A stretch of 64,000 nt of DNA from Caballeronia glebae (GCF_001545035.1 NZ_FCOJ02000008.1:62001-126000), one strand, 5' to 3'. Shown: positions 27,006-35,061, numbered from the stretch's first letter. Notes: generated from the sequence alone by a model not told the origin. Numbers and translations are program-made.

Positions 27006-27327
27006 TGTGCATGACGAGCAACGCGAATAACGCGCTCGCCACAACGTTTGAAGAAGAACCGCTTCGATGTTACTAAGGTTTACGGCGAAGAATCCGTAAA
27101 CATCCGTAATAGTAGTTAGCACGCCTCGGGCATTGATGTGGAAAACGTCAAAAAGAGGTGCAGAGTCAACGCGCTAGCGAGATGATAACCATGTGGAGCG
27201 CGTGACCGTCGCGACTGAAGTTATGTACAACGGAAGGGCGTTCGACGCGGCGGTGGTGTTATCAAGAATACGTCCACAAACAAAGAAGACGTTTTTCCAC
27301 GGGTTATCCACAGTTCTGCGTGGATAA
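27006..27327. other. Right candidate origin segment: DnaA boxes, trios, GTAAAC motifs
   Basis: Perfect box TTATCCACA at 27304-27312 paired with inverted TTATCCACG (CGTGGATAA at 27319-27327). TTTTCCACA lies on the minus strand (TGTGGAAAA at 27137-27145). Near-boxes are TTTTCCACG at 27293-27301, TTATGTACA at 27222-27230 and TCATGCACA (minus, 27014-27006). Reading leftward from the 27137 box there are 17 bases, then CTAACTACTATTA (27119-27107), then GTTTAC and GTAAAC on the minus strand (27101-27096, 27083-27078). This mirrors the left segment. The remainder (27330-27639) holds no gene I can support. Confidence 0.65.
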
Positions 27328-27639
27328 TTAAGGTGTACGTTTGTTCTATGTCGCTTAGAATGGCGACTTTGCTGGCGTAGCGTTATAGTCGGCAGGAAAA
27401 CAGCGCCACGAGCAGGACCATAAGAAGGCGCAAAACGTAGAGGGTTGCAATGTCCCCATTCAGGCACCGCTAAATGGCTTGGCACGCCTGAATTTTGAGA
27501 CGGCGGGGACCGAGAACGAAGTGCAGTTCGCAAGGGATTAGGTGTACTTTTCTGCGAGCGGGGTTTCGGACTAGGTGTTCGCGGCGGTTTGCGCGAACGT
27601 GCCGTCAAAACACATAAGCGGAACAACAAGCGAAAGACT

Positions 27640-28284
27640 ATGAGTGAAGGCGTTTACGGAGAGCAGGCGACGGGGCGGGTGACCCACGGCCTGCTGAGGC
27701 TAAGCACCGCGATGCGTAGCCAGGCATGGGAATGGGCGGAGGGCGCGGGGCTCACGCCGACCCAGGGTGAAATTCTCGTGCTGCTGATGCAGCGCAAGGG
27801 GGCGATGCGCCTCGGCGAGATCGCGCGTGAAACGGCGTTGACCGCCGCCACGACGAGCGATGCGGTGAGCACGCTCGAAGGCAAGGGTCTCGTCGAGAAG
27901 CGTCGCGCGCTCGACGACGGCCGCGCGCTCGCGGTTCGTCTGACCGCGCGTGGCCGCACGGCCGCGAAAAAGGCGCTGCAATGGCCGGACTTCCTCGCGA
28001 AGGCGGTCGGCACGCTGCGCGCGGACGAGCAGGTGGCGTTCTATCGCACGCTGCTGAAGACGATCCGTCAGCTCGAATCGCAGCAGCAGATTCCAGCGCA
28101 CCGCATGTGTCTGTCCTGCTCGCATTTCGAAGCGAGCAAGAATCCTAAGAAAGCGCCGCATCACTGCGCGCTTTTGCAGATCGACATGGCGGACACGGAT
28201 CTGCGTCTCGACTGTTCGGTATACGAAGAAGCCGACGTCGCGACGCAAAAGAAGAGCTGGAAAATCTTCGCCCAGGTCGCCTGA
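27640..28284 (+). CDS. MarR-like winged-helix regulator with a four-cysteine C-terminal region
   Basis: A 214-residue protein. Residues 15-110 are a MarR-type winged helix (LTPTQGEILVLL, LGEIARETALTAATTSDAVSTLEGKGLVEKRR, DDGRALAVRLTARG). Beyond the usual MarR length the last 60 residues carry cysteines at 157, 160, 176 and 192 (CLSC, HHC, DCS), spaced C-x2-C-x15-C-x15-C and preceded by two histidines at 174-175. This pattern could hold an iron-sulphur cluster or zinc, making a redox or metal sensor; I cannot tell which. The gene is the first to the right of the candidate origin. The ATG at 27640 was chosen over an upstream GTG frame because it starts at the conserved region. Confidence 0.8.
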   Translation: MSEGVYGEQATGRVTHGLLRLSTAMRSQAWEWAEGAGLTPTQGEILVLLMQRKGAMRLGEIARETALTAATTSDAVSTLEGKGLVEKRRALDDGRALAVRLTARGRTAAKKALQWPDFLAKAVGTLRADEQVAFYRTLLKTIRQLESQQQIPAHRMCLSCSHFEASKNPKKAPHHCALLQIDMADTDLRLDCSVYEEADVATQKKSWKIFAQVA

Positions 28285-28438
28285 TCGGGGCGGACGGCGT
28301 AAAAGCCGTTTGGCGTCATCCGGCGCTGTGGGGTCGCGACGAGTCGGGTTAGACTGTGCCCGTCGCGCCTCGCCGCGAGGCGCGGCTCGTCACAACTTCG
28401 TTCCGAGCCAAGCGCAGTCGACCTACGGAAAGCCGCCG

Positions 28439-29161
28439 ATGAAACATGAAGTCCTGGCGATTCGCCACGTCTATTTCGAAGATCTGGGCAGCCTCGAACA
28501 CGTGCTCGGCGATCGCGGCCATTTTGTGCGGTATCTCGACGTCGGGCGCGGCCGTATCGATGCGCCCAATCCGCTCGATCCTTCCTTGCTCGTCGTCCTC
28601 GGCGGCCCGATCGGGGCTTACGAGGACGCGGATTATCCGCATCTCGCGCCGCTGCTTTCGATGCTCGAAAAGCGCATCGCGGCAGGTTTGCCGACTATTG
28701 GCATCTGTCTCGGTTCACAACTGATCGCGCGGGCGCTCGGCGCGCGGGTGTATCCGTCGGGCAAGCTGGAACTCGGCTGGTCGCCACTCACGCTCACCGA
28801 CGCGGGACGTGCTTCCGCGCTGCGGCATCTCGAAGCCGACGGCGCGCCCGTGCCCGTCTTCCATTGGCACGGCGATACCTTCGATCTCCCCGAAAACGCG
28901 ACGCTGCTCGCCTCCACGGACCTGTGCGCGCATCAGGCATTCACCTGGGGCGAGCACGTGCTCGCGCTACAGTGCCACCCGGAAGTGCTCGTGGAACGCT
29001 TCGAAAGCTGGCTCGTCACGTATCCGGGCGATATCGCGAAAAGCGGCACGACGGTCGCCGCGCTGCGCGAGGAAACCGCGCTGCACGGCGCGAACCTCGA
29101 ACGCGCCGCCCGCGCGATGTTCGGCGAGTGGCTCGACCGGTTCGCCGTGAACGCACGCTGA
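28439..29161 (+). CDS. Class I glutamine amidotransferase-like protein
   Basis: A 240-residue stand-alone class I amidotransferase, related to the N-terminal half of GMP synthase. The nucleophile is the cysteine in GICLGSQLIARALGA, the oxyanion segment is VLGGPIGAYEDADYP, and the catalytic histidine and glutamate are in LQCHPEV. Such proteins hydrolyse glutamine for a partner, or in some relatives hydrolyse gamma-glutamyl peptides; no partner is encoded next door. The start at 28439 gives MKHEVLAIRH, which matches the family's beginning, and follows GGAAAG. Confidence 0.85.
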   Translation: MKHEVLAIRHVYFEDLGSLEHVLGDRGHFVRYLDVGRGRIDAPNPLDPSLLVVLGGPIGAYEDADYPHLAPLLSMLEKRIAAGLPTIGICLGSQLIARALGARVYPSGKLELGWSPLTLTDAGRASALRHLEADGAPVPVFHWHGDTFDLPENATLLASTDLCAHQAFTWGEHVLALQCHPEVLVERFESWLVTYPGDIAKSGTTVAALREETALHGANLERAARAMFGEWLDRFAVNAR

Positions 29162-29261
29162 AGGTGTGATGGTATGAACCATTCGCGCGGCCGGTGTTTC
29201 TGCGCGTAACGGCTCGCGGTGCTATTCTCGATCGCTCCTTTTCCAGCGACGAGTCACCGCC

Positions 29262-30374
29262 ATGAGCGCGTTGTTCACTCCCACGACCTTACGCAATCTC
29301 GAACTCCCGAACCGCATTTTCGTATCGCCGATGTGCCAGTACTCCGCCGAGCGCGGCGAGGCCACGGCATGGCACATGATCCATCTGGGCCAGCTCGCGT
29401 TGTCGGGCGCGGGCATGCTGTTTATCGAGGCGACCGCTGTCGAGCCGGACGGACGCATCACGCCCGGCGATCTCGGTCTTTGGGACGATGTCACCGAGGC
29501 CGCGCTGCGTCCCGTGCTCGCGGCGATCCGCCAGTATTCGAAGATCGCCGTGACGATGCAGTTGTCGCACGCGGGCCGCAAGGCATCGAGCCACAAGCCG
29601 TGGGAAGGCGGAGCGCTGATCCCCGTGGCCGATGGCGGCTGGATGACCTACGCGCCCTCCGCCATCGCGCATAAGCCGGAAGAAACGCCGCCGCTCGCGC
29701 TCGACGCCGCCGGCCTCATCCGCGTGAAGGAAGCGTTCGTCGCGTCGGCGAAGCGGGCCGCGCGGCTCGGCATCGACGGCATCGAGGTGCATTGCGCGCA
29801 TGGTTATCTGCTGCATCAGTTTCTGTCGCCGATCGCCAATCAACGCACCGACGAATACGGCGGCTCGCGCGAAAACCGCATGCGTTATCCGCTCGAAATC
29901 TTCGACGCCGTGCGCGCCGCGTTCCCGGCCGACAAACCCGTCGGCGTGCGCGTCTCCGCGACCGACTGGGTCGAAGGCGGATGGGGCATCGAAGATACGA
30001 TCGCGTTCGCATCGGAGTTGAAGAAGCGCGGCGTCGACTGGGTCGATGTATCGTCGGGCGGCGTCTCGTACTTGCAGAAGATTCCGTTGTCGTCGGGCTA
30101 TCAGGTGCCGTTCGCGCAGGCCGTGAAGGAGGCGACGGGCGTGAACACAGTCGCAGTCGGGCTGATCACGGAGGCGAAGGAAGCGGAGGAAATCGTCGCG
30201 AGCGGCAAGGCGGATTATGTAGCGATGGCGCGCGCGATGCTCTACGATCCGCGCTGGCCGTGGCACGCGGCCGCGGAGCTGGGCGCGACGGTCACGGCGC
30301 CGCCGCAGTACTGGCGCTCGCAACCGCGCGACCAGAAGAACCTCTTTGGCGAGATCACGATCGGTCAACGCTGA
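29262..30374 (+). CDS. Old Yellow Enzyme-family flavin oxidoreductase (YqjM/NamA type)
   Basis: A 370-residue FMN-dependent ene-reductase that reduces activated double bonds with NAD(P)H. Key features are the FMN-tuning Cys25 in SPMCQYSA (diagnostic of the YqjM branch), QLSHAGRKAS, GIEVHCAHGYLLHQFLSP, RTDEYGGSRENR, and the C-terminal YVAMARAMLYDPRWPWHAA. Length is normal. Natural substrate unknown; these enzymes are often linked to detoxification of electrophiles and nitro compounds. It stands alone between the amidotransferase and the SET gene, with an inverted repeat and a terminator downstream. Confidence 0.92.
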   Translation: MSALFTPTTLRNLELPNRIFVSPMCQYSAERGEATAWHMIHLGQLALSGAGMLFIEATAVEPDGRITPGDLGLWDDVTEAALRPVLAAIRQYSKIAVTMQLSHAGRKASSHKPWEGGALIPVADGGWMTYAPSAIAHKPEETPPLALDAAGLIRVKEAFVASAKRAARLGIDGIEVHCAHGYLLHQFLSPIANQRTDEYGGSRENRMRYPLEIFDAVRAAFPADKPVGVRVSATDWVEGGWGIEDTIAFASELKKRGVDWVDVSSGGVSYLQKIPLSSGYQVPFAQAVKEATGVNTVAVGLITEAKEAEEIVASGKADYVAMARAMLYDPRWPWHAAAELGATVTAPPQYWRSQPRDQKNLFGEITIGQR

Positions 30375-30436
30375 ACGTTGTACGCATCTCCCGGACGGTT
30401 GAGCATTCGCGCGCCGGGAGTGTAGGATACCGGTGT

Positions 30437-30456
30437 GTTGAACGCGAGCGTTCAAC
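30437..30456. repeat. Nine-base perfect inverted repeat after the ene-reductase gene
   Basis: GTTGAACGC (30437-30445) and GCGTTCAAC (30448-30456) with a two-base centre. No T-run follows, so it may be a regulator site or part of the termination region. Confidence 0.5.
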
Positions 30457-30463
30457 GGAGCGA

Positions 30464-30496
30464 ACGCGGCGGCATCGAAGCCACCGCGTTTTTTTT
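30464..30496 (+). terminator. Rho-independent terminator before the SET gene
   Basis: ACGCGGCGGC pairs with GCCACCGCGT with one mismatch and a six-base loop, then a run of T residues (30489-30497). It separates the ene-reductase transcript from the SET-domain gene at 30554. Confidence 0.7.
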
Positions 30497-30553
30497 GTCC
30501 CGATGTTCATCCCCGATCGCGCGGGAGCGAAGCGTTATTTAAGGATTCGTTCG

Positions 30554-31018
30554 ATGAGTTCACGCAGGGTCACCGTTCGCCGCTCCGGCGTGCACGGTAA
30601 AGGCGTGTTTGCCGTGAAGCCGATCGCCGCGGGCGAGAAGGTGATGGAGTACAAGGGCGAGCGCATTTCGTGGAAGGAAGCGCTGCGCCGTCATCCGCAT
30701 AATCCCGACGAGCCGAATCACACGTTCTACTTCGCACTCGACGACGGCCACGTGATCGACGGCAAGATCGACGGCAACAGTGCGAAGTACATCAACCATT
30801 CGTGCGCGCCGAACTGCGAGGCCGAGGAAGTCGAAGGGCGCGTGTTCATCCACGCGCTGCGCGACATCGAGGCGGACGAAGAGCTGAACTACGATTACGG
30901 GCTCGTCATCGACGGCCGCATCACGAAGAAGCTCAAGAAAGAATACGAATGCCGATGCGGCGCGAAGAAATGCCGCGGCACGATGCTCGCGCTGAAGAAG
31001 GAAAAAAAGAAGAAGTAA
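30554..31018 (+). CDS. SET-domain lysine methyltransferase with post-SET zinc motif
   Basis: A 154-residue protein with the complete core of a eukaryote-like SET methyltransferase, which transfers a methyl group from S-adenosylmethionine to lysine. Visible are SGVHGKGVFA near residue 11, KYINHSCAPNCE with Asn81-His82-Ser83-Cys84, and NYDYG with the catalytic-type Tyr113. The post-SET motif has Cys133, Cys135 and Cys140, which with Cys84 would bind zinc. A lysine-rich tail ends the protein. The start at 30554 follows AAGGA; the open frame runs far upstream but without homology. Bacterial SET proteins are sporadic and few have known substrates. Confidence 0.9.
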   Translation: MSSRRVTVRRSGVHGKGVFAVKPIAAGEKVMEYKGERISWKEALRRHPHNPDEPNHTFYFALDDGHVIDGKIDGNSAKYINHSCAPNCEAEEVEGRVFIHALRDIEADEELNYDYGLVIDGRITKKLKKEYECRCGAKKCRGTMLALKKEKKKK

Positions 31019-31036
31019 GCCGCGTATGACAATCTG

Positions 31037-31074
31037 AAAGAGCCACGATCGAAGCCAGGCGAACGTGGCTCTTT
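31037..31074. terminator. Hairpin terminator between the convergent SET and sensor-kinase genes
   Basis: AAAGAGCCACG (31037-31047) and CGTGGCTCTTT (31064-31074) form an 11-pair perfect stem with a 16-base loop, lying between the two stop codons. The flanking A and T tracts suit termination in both directions. Confidence 0.75.
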
Positions 31075-31075
31075 G

Positions 31076-32590
31076 TCATTGCGCCGCCGGCTTTTCTTCC
31101 TTCAGCGGCATGCGCACGATGAAGCGCGCGCCGCCTTCGGGCGCATCTTCGTAGTGCACGGTGCCGCCATGCAGCACCATGATGTCGTGAACGATCGCGA
31201 GTCCGAGACCGGCGCCGCCTTCCACGCTTTGTCCGTCGCCGCGGAAGAAGCGCTTGAAGAGATCCGGCTGCTGATCCGGCGGCACGCCCGGGCCGTTGTC
31301 CTCCACGACGACTTCGCCGAAGCGGCGGCCGTTCGCGTCGATCAATTGCGTGACCGACAGCGTGATGCGCGCGCCTTCGACGCGGAATGGCGGAATGTAC
31401 TTGAGCGCGTTGTCGATCAGATTCCCGAGCACTTCGCGCGTGAGCACGAGATTGCCGCGCACGATCAGCGGATGCTCGTTCTCGGGATCGTCGAGGCGCT
31501 GGAAGCCGAGATCGACGGTCGCGGCGAGTGCGCGCGGCACCCATTCCGCGCCGGTTTCGAACGCGAGCGCGGCGAGATCGAAATCGGTGAAACGCGCCGC
31601 CTGCTCGCCCGGCTCGGCGCGCGCGAGCGAGAGCAATTGGTTCGACAGCCGCACCGCACGATCCGCCGATGCGCGCAATTCCTTCACCGCTTCGATGGCC
31701 TTCGCGGGATCGCGCGAGTTGAGCGCTTGTTCGGCGTGCAGCTTGACCGCCGTCAGCGGCGTGCGCAGTTGATGAGCGGCGTCGGCGATGAACTTGCGTT
31801 GCGCATCGAGCGCGCTTTGCAGGCGCACGAGCAGGGCGTTCATCGCGCTCGTGAGCGGGCGGATTTCGCGAGGCACGTAAGTCTCGTCGACGGGTTCGAG
31901 CGAGATGTGCGTCTGCTGGTTGAGCGCGTCCGCGAGATCGGTGAGCGGGTTCAGTTGCTGATTCACGACGCGCCACACGATGACCCATCCGGCGAGCAGC
32001 AGCAGCGCGAGCGGCATCATGATCGCGATGAGAAATTCCACCGCGATCCGGTATCGCGAACCGACGCGCTGCGCCACTTCCACGACGATCGGATTGCCCT
32101 TCGGCTGCGGCACGCGCACTTGCGCCGCGCGCACGGAGACGCCCTGAAAGTGCGTCTCGAAGACGTAGGCGTAGTGAATGCGCCGCACGTTGCTGCCGGT
32201 GAGCGGCAGATCGGGTTCCCCGGCGATTTCCTCGTCGCCGGTGCTGATGCGGTAGATGAGCTGCTCGACGGGATCGGAGAACATCGCCTGAGCGAGCGGC
32301 GGCACGGTGACGGGCGCGTCGACGCCCGCGAGCTGGATTTGCTTGGAGATGGCCGTGGCGAGATCCGCGAGCGAGCGGTCGACCACATGTTGTGTGTATT
32401 GCCACGCGAGCCAGTACGCCATGAGGCCGGACATCAGCGCGAGCAGGGACAGCGGCGCGGCGAGGCGGCGCAGCAGCGTGCGCCGCAGACTCGGGGGCAC
32501 CGGCGTCTCGGCGGCTTTCGATCGCGCCAGATCGAGCCAGTCTTCGCGGGCGAAACGCTGATCGCCCGCGCGGCGAGTGGGAAATCGCAA
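31076..32590 (-). CDS. TctE-like two-component sensor histidine kinase
   Basis: A 504-residue inner-membrane kinase. A membrane helix near residues 45-65 (LALMSGLMAYWLAW) starts the periplasmic 2CSK_N-type sensor domain, which ends at a second helix near 188-208. Then come a HAMP-like linker, the dimerisation box with His273 in ADAAHQLRTPLTAVK, the N box (LGNLIDNALKY), the G1 box (DNGPGVP) and the G2 box (GAGLGLAIV). The domain order matches TctE, which senses tricarboxylates in enteric bacteria, but the ligand here is not known. The regulator gene lies 20 bases upstream on the same strand. The protein has a longer N-terminal tail than usual. Confidence 0.9.
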   Translation of the reverse strand: MRFPTRRAGDQRFAREDWLDLARSKAAETPVPPSLRRTLLRRLAAPLSLLALMSGLMAYWLAWQYTQHVVDRSLADLATAISKQIQLAGVDAPVTVPPLAQAMFSDPVEQLIYRISTGDEEIAGEPDLPLTGSNVRRIHYAYVFETHFQGVSVRAAQVRVPQPKGNPIVVEVAQRVGSRYRIAVEFLIAIMMPLALLLLAGWVIVWRVVNQQLNPLTDLADALNQQTHISLEPVDETYVPREIRPLTSAMNALLVRLQSALDAQRKFIADAAHQLRTPLTAVKLHAEQALNSRDPAKAIEAVKELRASADRAVRLSNQLLSLARAEPGEQAARFTDFDLAALAFETGAEWVPRALAATVDLGFQRLDDPENEHPLIVRGNLVLTREVLGNLIDNALKYIPPFRVEGARITLSVTQLIDANGRRFGEVVVEDNGPGVPPDQQPDLFKRFFRGDGQSVEGGAGLGLAIVHDIMVLHGGTVHYEDAPEGGARFIVRMPLKEEKPAAQ

Positions 32591-32610
32591 GGCGTTTTAC
32601 GGCAGGAGCA

Positions 32611-33297
32611 TTACGCCGCTTGCCGGATCTCCTGAAGCAGATAGCCGAAGCCGCGAACCGTCACGATTTCCACGCGCGTGTTTTCGAGTTTCTTGCGCAC
32701 GCGATGCACATACACTTCGATGGCCGTATCGCCGAGATCGCCGCCGAAGTGCGTCAGATGATCCTGCAACTGCGCCTTGCTCACGACGCGGCCGTGACGC
32801 AGCAGCAGCATTTCGAGCACTGCGAATTCGCGCGGCGAGAGTTCGAGCGGACGTTCGTCGTTGAAGATGCGGCGATCGACGCCCGACAGTCGCAAGCCGC
32901 CCAGCGAGACTTCGGGGCGCGGCACGTCGCCGTGCGGACCGCTGCGGCGCATCACGGCGCGGATGCGCGCTTCGAGCTCTTGCGGTTCGAAGGGCTTCAG
33001 CATGTAGTCGTCGGCGCCGCTGTTCAGGCCTTGCACGCGGTCATGCAGTTCGTCGCGCGCGGTGAGGATAATCACCGGCGTGTGGCGATTGCCCTGGCGG
33101 AAACGCGAGAGCAGCGTCATGCCGTCGATGCCCGGCAAGCCGAGATCGAGAATGACGAGTTCGTGGCGGTTCTGCGCGAGCGCCTGTTCGGCGAAGATGC
33201 CGTCGTGCACCATGTCGACCGTGAAGCCGGATTGTTCGAGGCTGCTTTGAATGCCGCGCGCGATGGGGCGGTCGTCTTCGATCAGAAGGATTCGCAT
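32611..33297 (-). CDS. OmpR-family response regulator (TctD-like)
   Basis: A 228-residue DNA-binding response regulator. The receiver domain starts MRILLIEDDRPIARG with the acidic pair, has the phospho-acceptor aspartate in LVILDLGLPGIDG, and the conserved lysine in MLKPFEPQEL. The C-terminal winged helix contains LSPREFAVLEMLLLRHG and DTAIEVYVHRVRKKLE. It is the partner of the adjacent histidine kinase. The region upstream (33298-33954) must hold its promoter. Confidence 0.93.
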   Translation of the reverse strand: MRILLIEDDRPIARGIQSSLEQSGFTVDMVHDGIFAEQALAQNRHELVILDLGLPGIDGMTLLSRFRQGNRHTPVIILTARDELHDRVQGLNSGADDYMLKPFEPQELEARIRAVMRRSGPHGDVPRPEVSLGGLRLSGVDRRIFNDERPLELSPREFAVLEMLLLRHGRVVSKAQLQDHLTHFGGDLGDTAIEVYVHRVRKKLENTRVEIVTVRGFGYLLQEIRQAA

Positions 33298-33954
33298 GGA
33301 GTCGCTCAGTACAATGGGTTGAGCTCAAGCGGGCGGGGCGGTCGGCGACATGGTCACATGCGCGACTTTGCGGCGCGGGCTTCGAGCCGGTTGAAAACTC
33401 ACATCTCATGCGGCGTGCGCGGCCCGTTTTCTGACGCCGCGAGCGGCCGTACACCGAATGTATTTCTGCCCGGACATGGCTGTCATCTCGATCGACGACT
33501 CGAAGCCGCGTTCAACTACCGGCGCGGCCGCTCCCCGACTAATGGCGACGAACTCAGCCTTTGCAGAGAAGCGAGCGCGTTGTCCAGGCCCTATGCGCTG
33601 CTGATTGTACAGCGTCAGTCCGGCCAGCCGCCCGAGCGACGGGACAACGCAGCGCGCGCCGTGAAGGAAGCTTACGGTCGATTCAAGAATGGTAGTCGAG
33701 ACTGAAAGGTTGCTGACGGCGAAGCTTTCTTTTAGCTGTTCGAATGCTTGCGTTTATGTCGATTTCCCGGCATTGCGAGCGAAATGTCATCTTTCGCGAT
33801 GTCATGATTGGTAACACGCACGTTACTTTGTTTGTCGCTGAAAGCAATTCGTCAAACACGCGTGAAACGGCCCCTTTGTGCGAGGGGTTTGTGAGCGCAC
33901 CCACGCCAATGCGATAAAGTCGCACTCACCACGGCTCACGCGCATATCCGCCTC
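33298..33954. other. Gene-free region between the response regulator and the Lrp-type gene
   Basis: About 650 bases between divergent genes. It is less GC-rich than its neighbours from 33715 to 33860. A small inverted repeat CCCCT/AGGGG lies at 33871-33887. Open frames here run antisense to, or out of, neighbouring genes and have no ribosome sites; an 80-codon minus-strand frame ending at 33683 was considered and not called. Confidence 0.5.
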
Positions 33955-34458
33955 ATGCTCGAACTCGATCATTTCGACCTCGCCCTGCTCGACGTGCTGC
34001 AACGCTTCGGGCGCGCCACGCATCAGCAACTGGGCGAGCAGGTGCCGCTCTCGCCGTCGCAGATCGGGCGGCGTTTGCAGCGGCTCGAAGCGACGGGTGT
34101 GATCGAAGGATATCGGGTGGTGCTGCGGCCGGAGAAGCTCGGCCTGGGCGTGACGGCGTTCACGAGCCTGAAGCTTAAGCATCACGGCGATTCGATCATC
34201 GAGCAGTTCCAGCAGCAGATCGAAACGCTGCCCGAAGTGCTCGAATGCCACGCGACCGTGGGCGACGCCGATTATTTATTGCGCATCGTCGCGCCGGATC
34301 TGAACGCGCTCTCGGGCTTCGTGATGAAAAAACTGATGCGCGTGCCGGGCGTCGACAGCGTGCGTTCGAACATCGTGCTGACGACGTTCAAGCGCAACGG
34401 CCCGCTGCCGCTTTCTCACTTGGCCGACGACGCCTCGGGACTGAGCAGATCGACGTAA
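33955..34458 (+). CDS. Lrp/AsnC-family transcriptional regulator
   Basis: A 167-residue regulator of the feast/famine family. The N-terminal helix-turn-helix (LDVLQRFGRATHQQLGEQ, then SPSQIGRRLQRLEATGVIEGY) and the C-terminal RAM effector domain (VLECHATVGDADYLLRIVA, PGVDSVRSNIVLTTFK) are complete. The family usually senses amino acids and binds as octamers or discs. Target genes are not obvious; branched-chain transport genes lie a few kilobases on. Its 3' end overlaps the convergent CYTH gene by 43 bases. Confidence 0.92.
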   Translation: MLELDHFDLALLDVLQRFGRATHQQLGEQVPLSPSQIGRRLQRLEATGVIEGYRVVLRPEKLGLGVTAFTSLKLKHHGDSIIEQFQQQIETLPEVLECHATVGDADYLLRIVAPDLNALSGFVMKKLMRVPGVDSVRSNIVLTTFKRNGPLPLSHLADDASGLSRST

Positions 34459-34946
34459 GCGAGCGGCACGAGATCGGTCTGCGCGACGCCCAGACGCGCG
34501 AACATCGCGTGCGCTTCCTTTTCGCCGCCGGCTTCGTCGTCGTCCTGGCCGAGCACCACTTCCAGCTCGATGAAATCGCCGAGGCCGTCCACGCGATCGA
34601 GATGAATGCGCGTGCGCCCGACAAGAAATACATGCCGCTCCTTCGAGACGATGCCGCGCGTCGTCAGCGCCTGCGCGAGCAGCGCGTGCATCGCTTCGGG
34701 ATTCGTCACCGGGCTGCGCGAGTAATACGAGACTTTCGGCCCACCGCGGTCGTCGCGCTGATAGAAGATCAGCTCGGACGGCGTGCCGTCATCGAACTGG
34801 CGCAGCTTGAGGCGTCCCGTGGGCACGTCGTAGAAAAAGTCTTGCTGGCGGAAAACCAGCGGCGCGTCGGGAGCGAGCGCGGCCGCGCGTTCGCGCAGTT
34901 CCTCGAATTGATGCGCGCGCGCCTTGATTTCGATGTTACGTGCCAT
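34416..34946 (-). CDS. CYTH-domain protein (class IV adenylate cyclase type)
   Basis: A 176-residue protein of the CYTH triphosphate-tunnel family. The N-terminal EIKAR at residues 6-10 is the metal-binding ExExK-type signature in its CyaB form, followed by FFYDVPTGRLKLR, with basic residues that hold triphosphate, and DFIELEVVL with acidic metal ligands. CyaB-like members can make cAMP from ATP, while others hydrolyse tripolyphosphate or thiamine triphosphate, so the activity cannot be fixed from sequence. The last 43 bases overlap the 3' end of the Lrp-type gene in the opposite direction. Confidence 0.82.
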   Translation of the reverse strand: MARNIEIKARAHQFEELRERAAALAPDAPLVFRQQDFFYDVPTGRLKLRQFDDGTPSELIFYQRDDRGGPKVSYYSRSPVTNPEAMHALLAQALTTRGIVSKERHVFLVGRTRIHLDRVDGLGDFIELEVVLGQDDDEAGGEKEAHAMFARLGVAQTDLVPLAYVDLLSPEASSAK

Positions 34947-35061
34947 TAAGACTCCTGGAACACGGTTGGATGGATGAGCGAAGGATCAGCCTAGCAAACA
35001 ATCCGTGACGCTCGCTCGAATAGCCTTGCGCGCGGCTCGGGGTTTCCACTTAGATGTCGTT

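Noticed and set aside
27174..27629. 151-codon minus-strand frame across the right origin-like region
   Set aside because: Composition is not coding-like, it covers the DnaA boxes and trio run, and no family was recognised.
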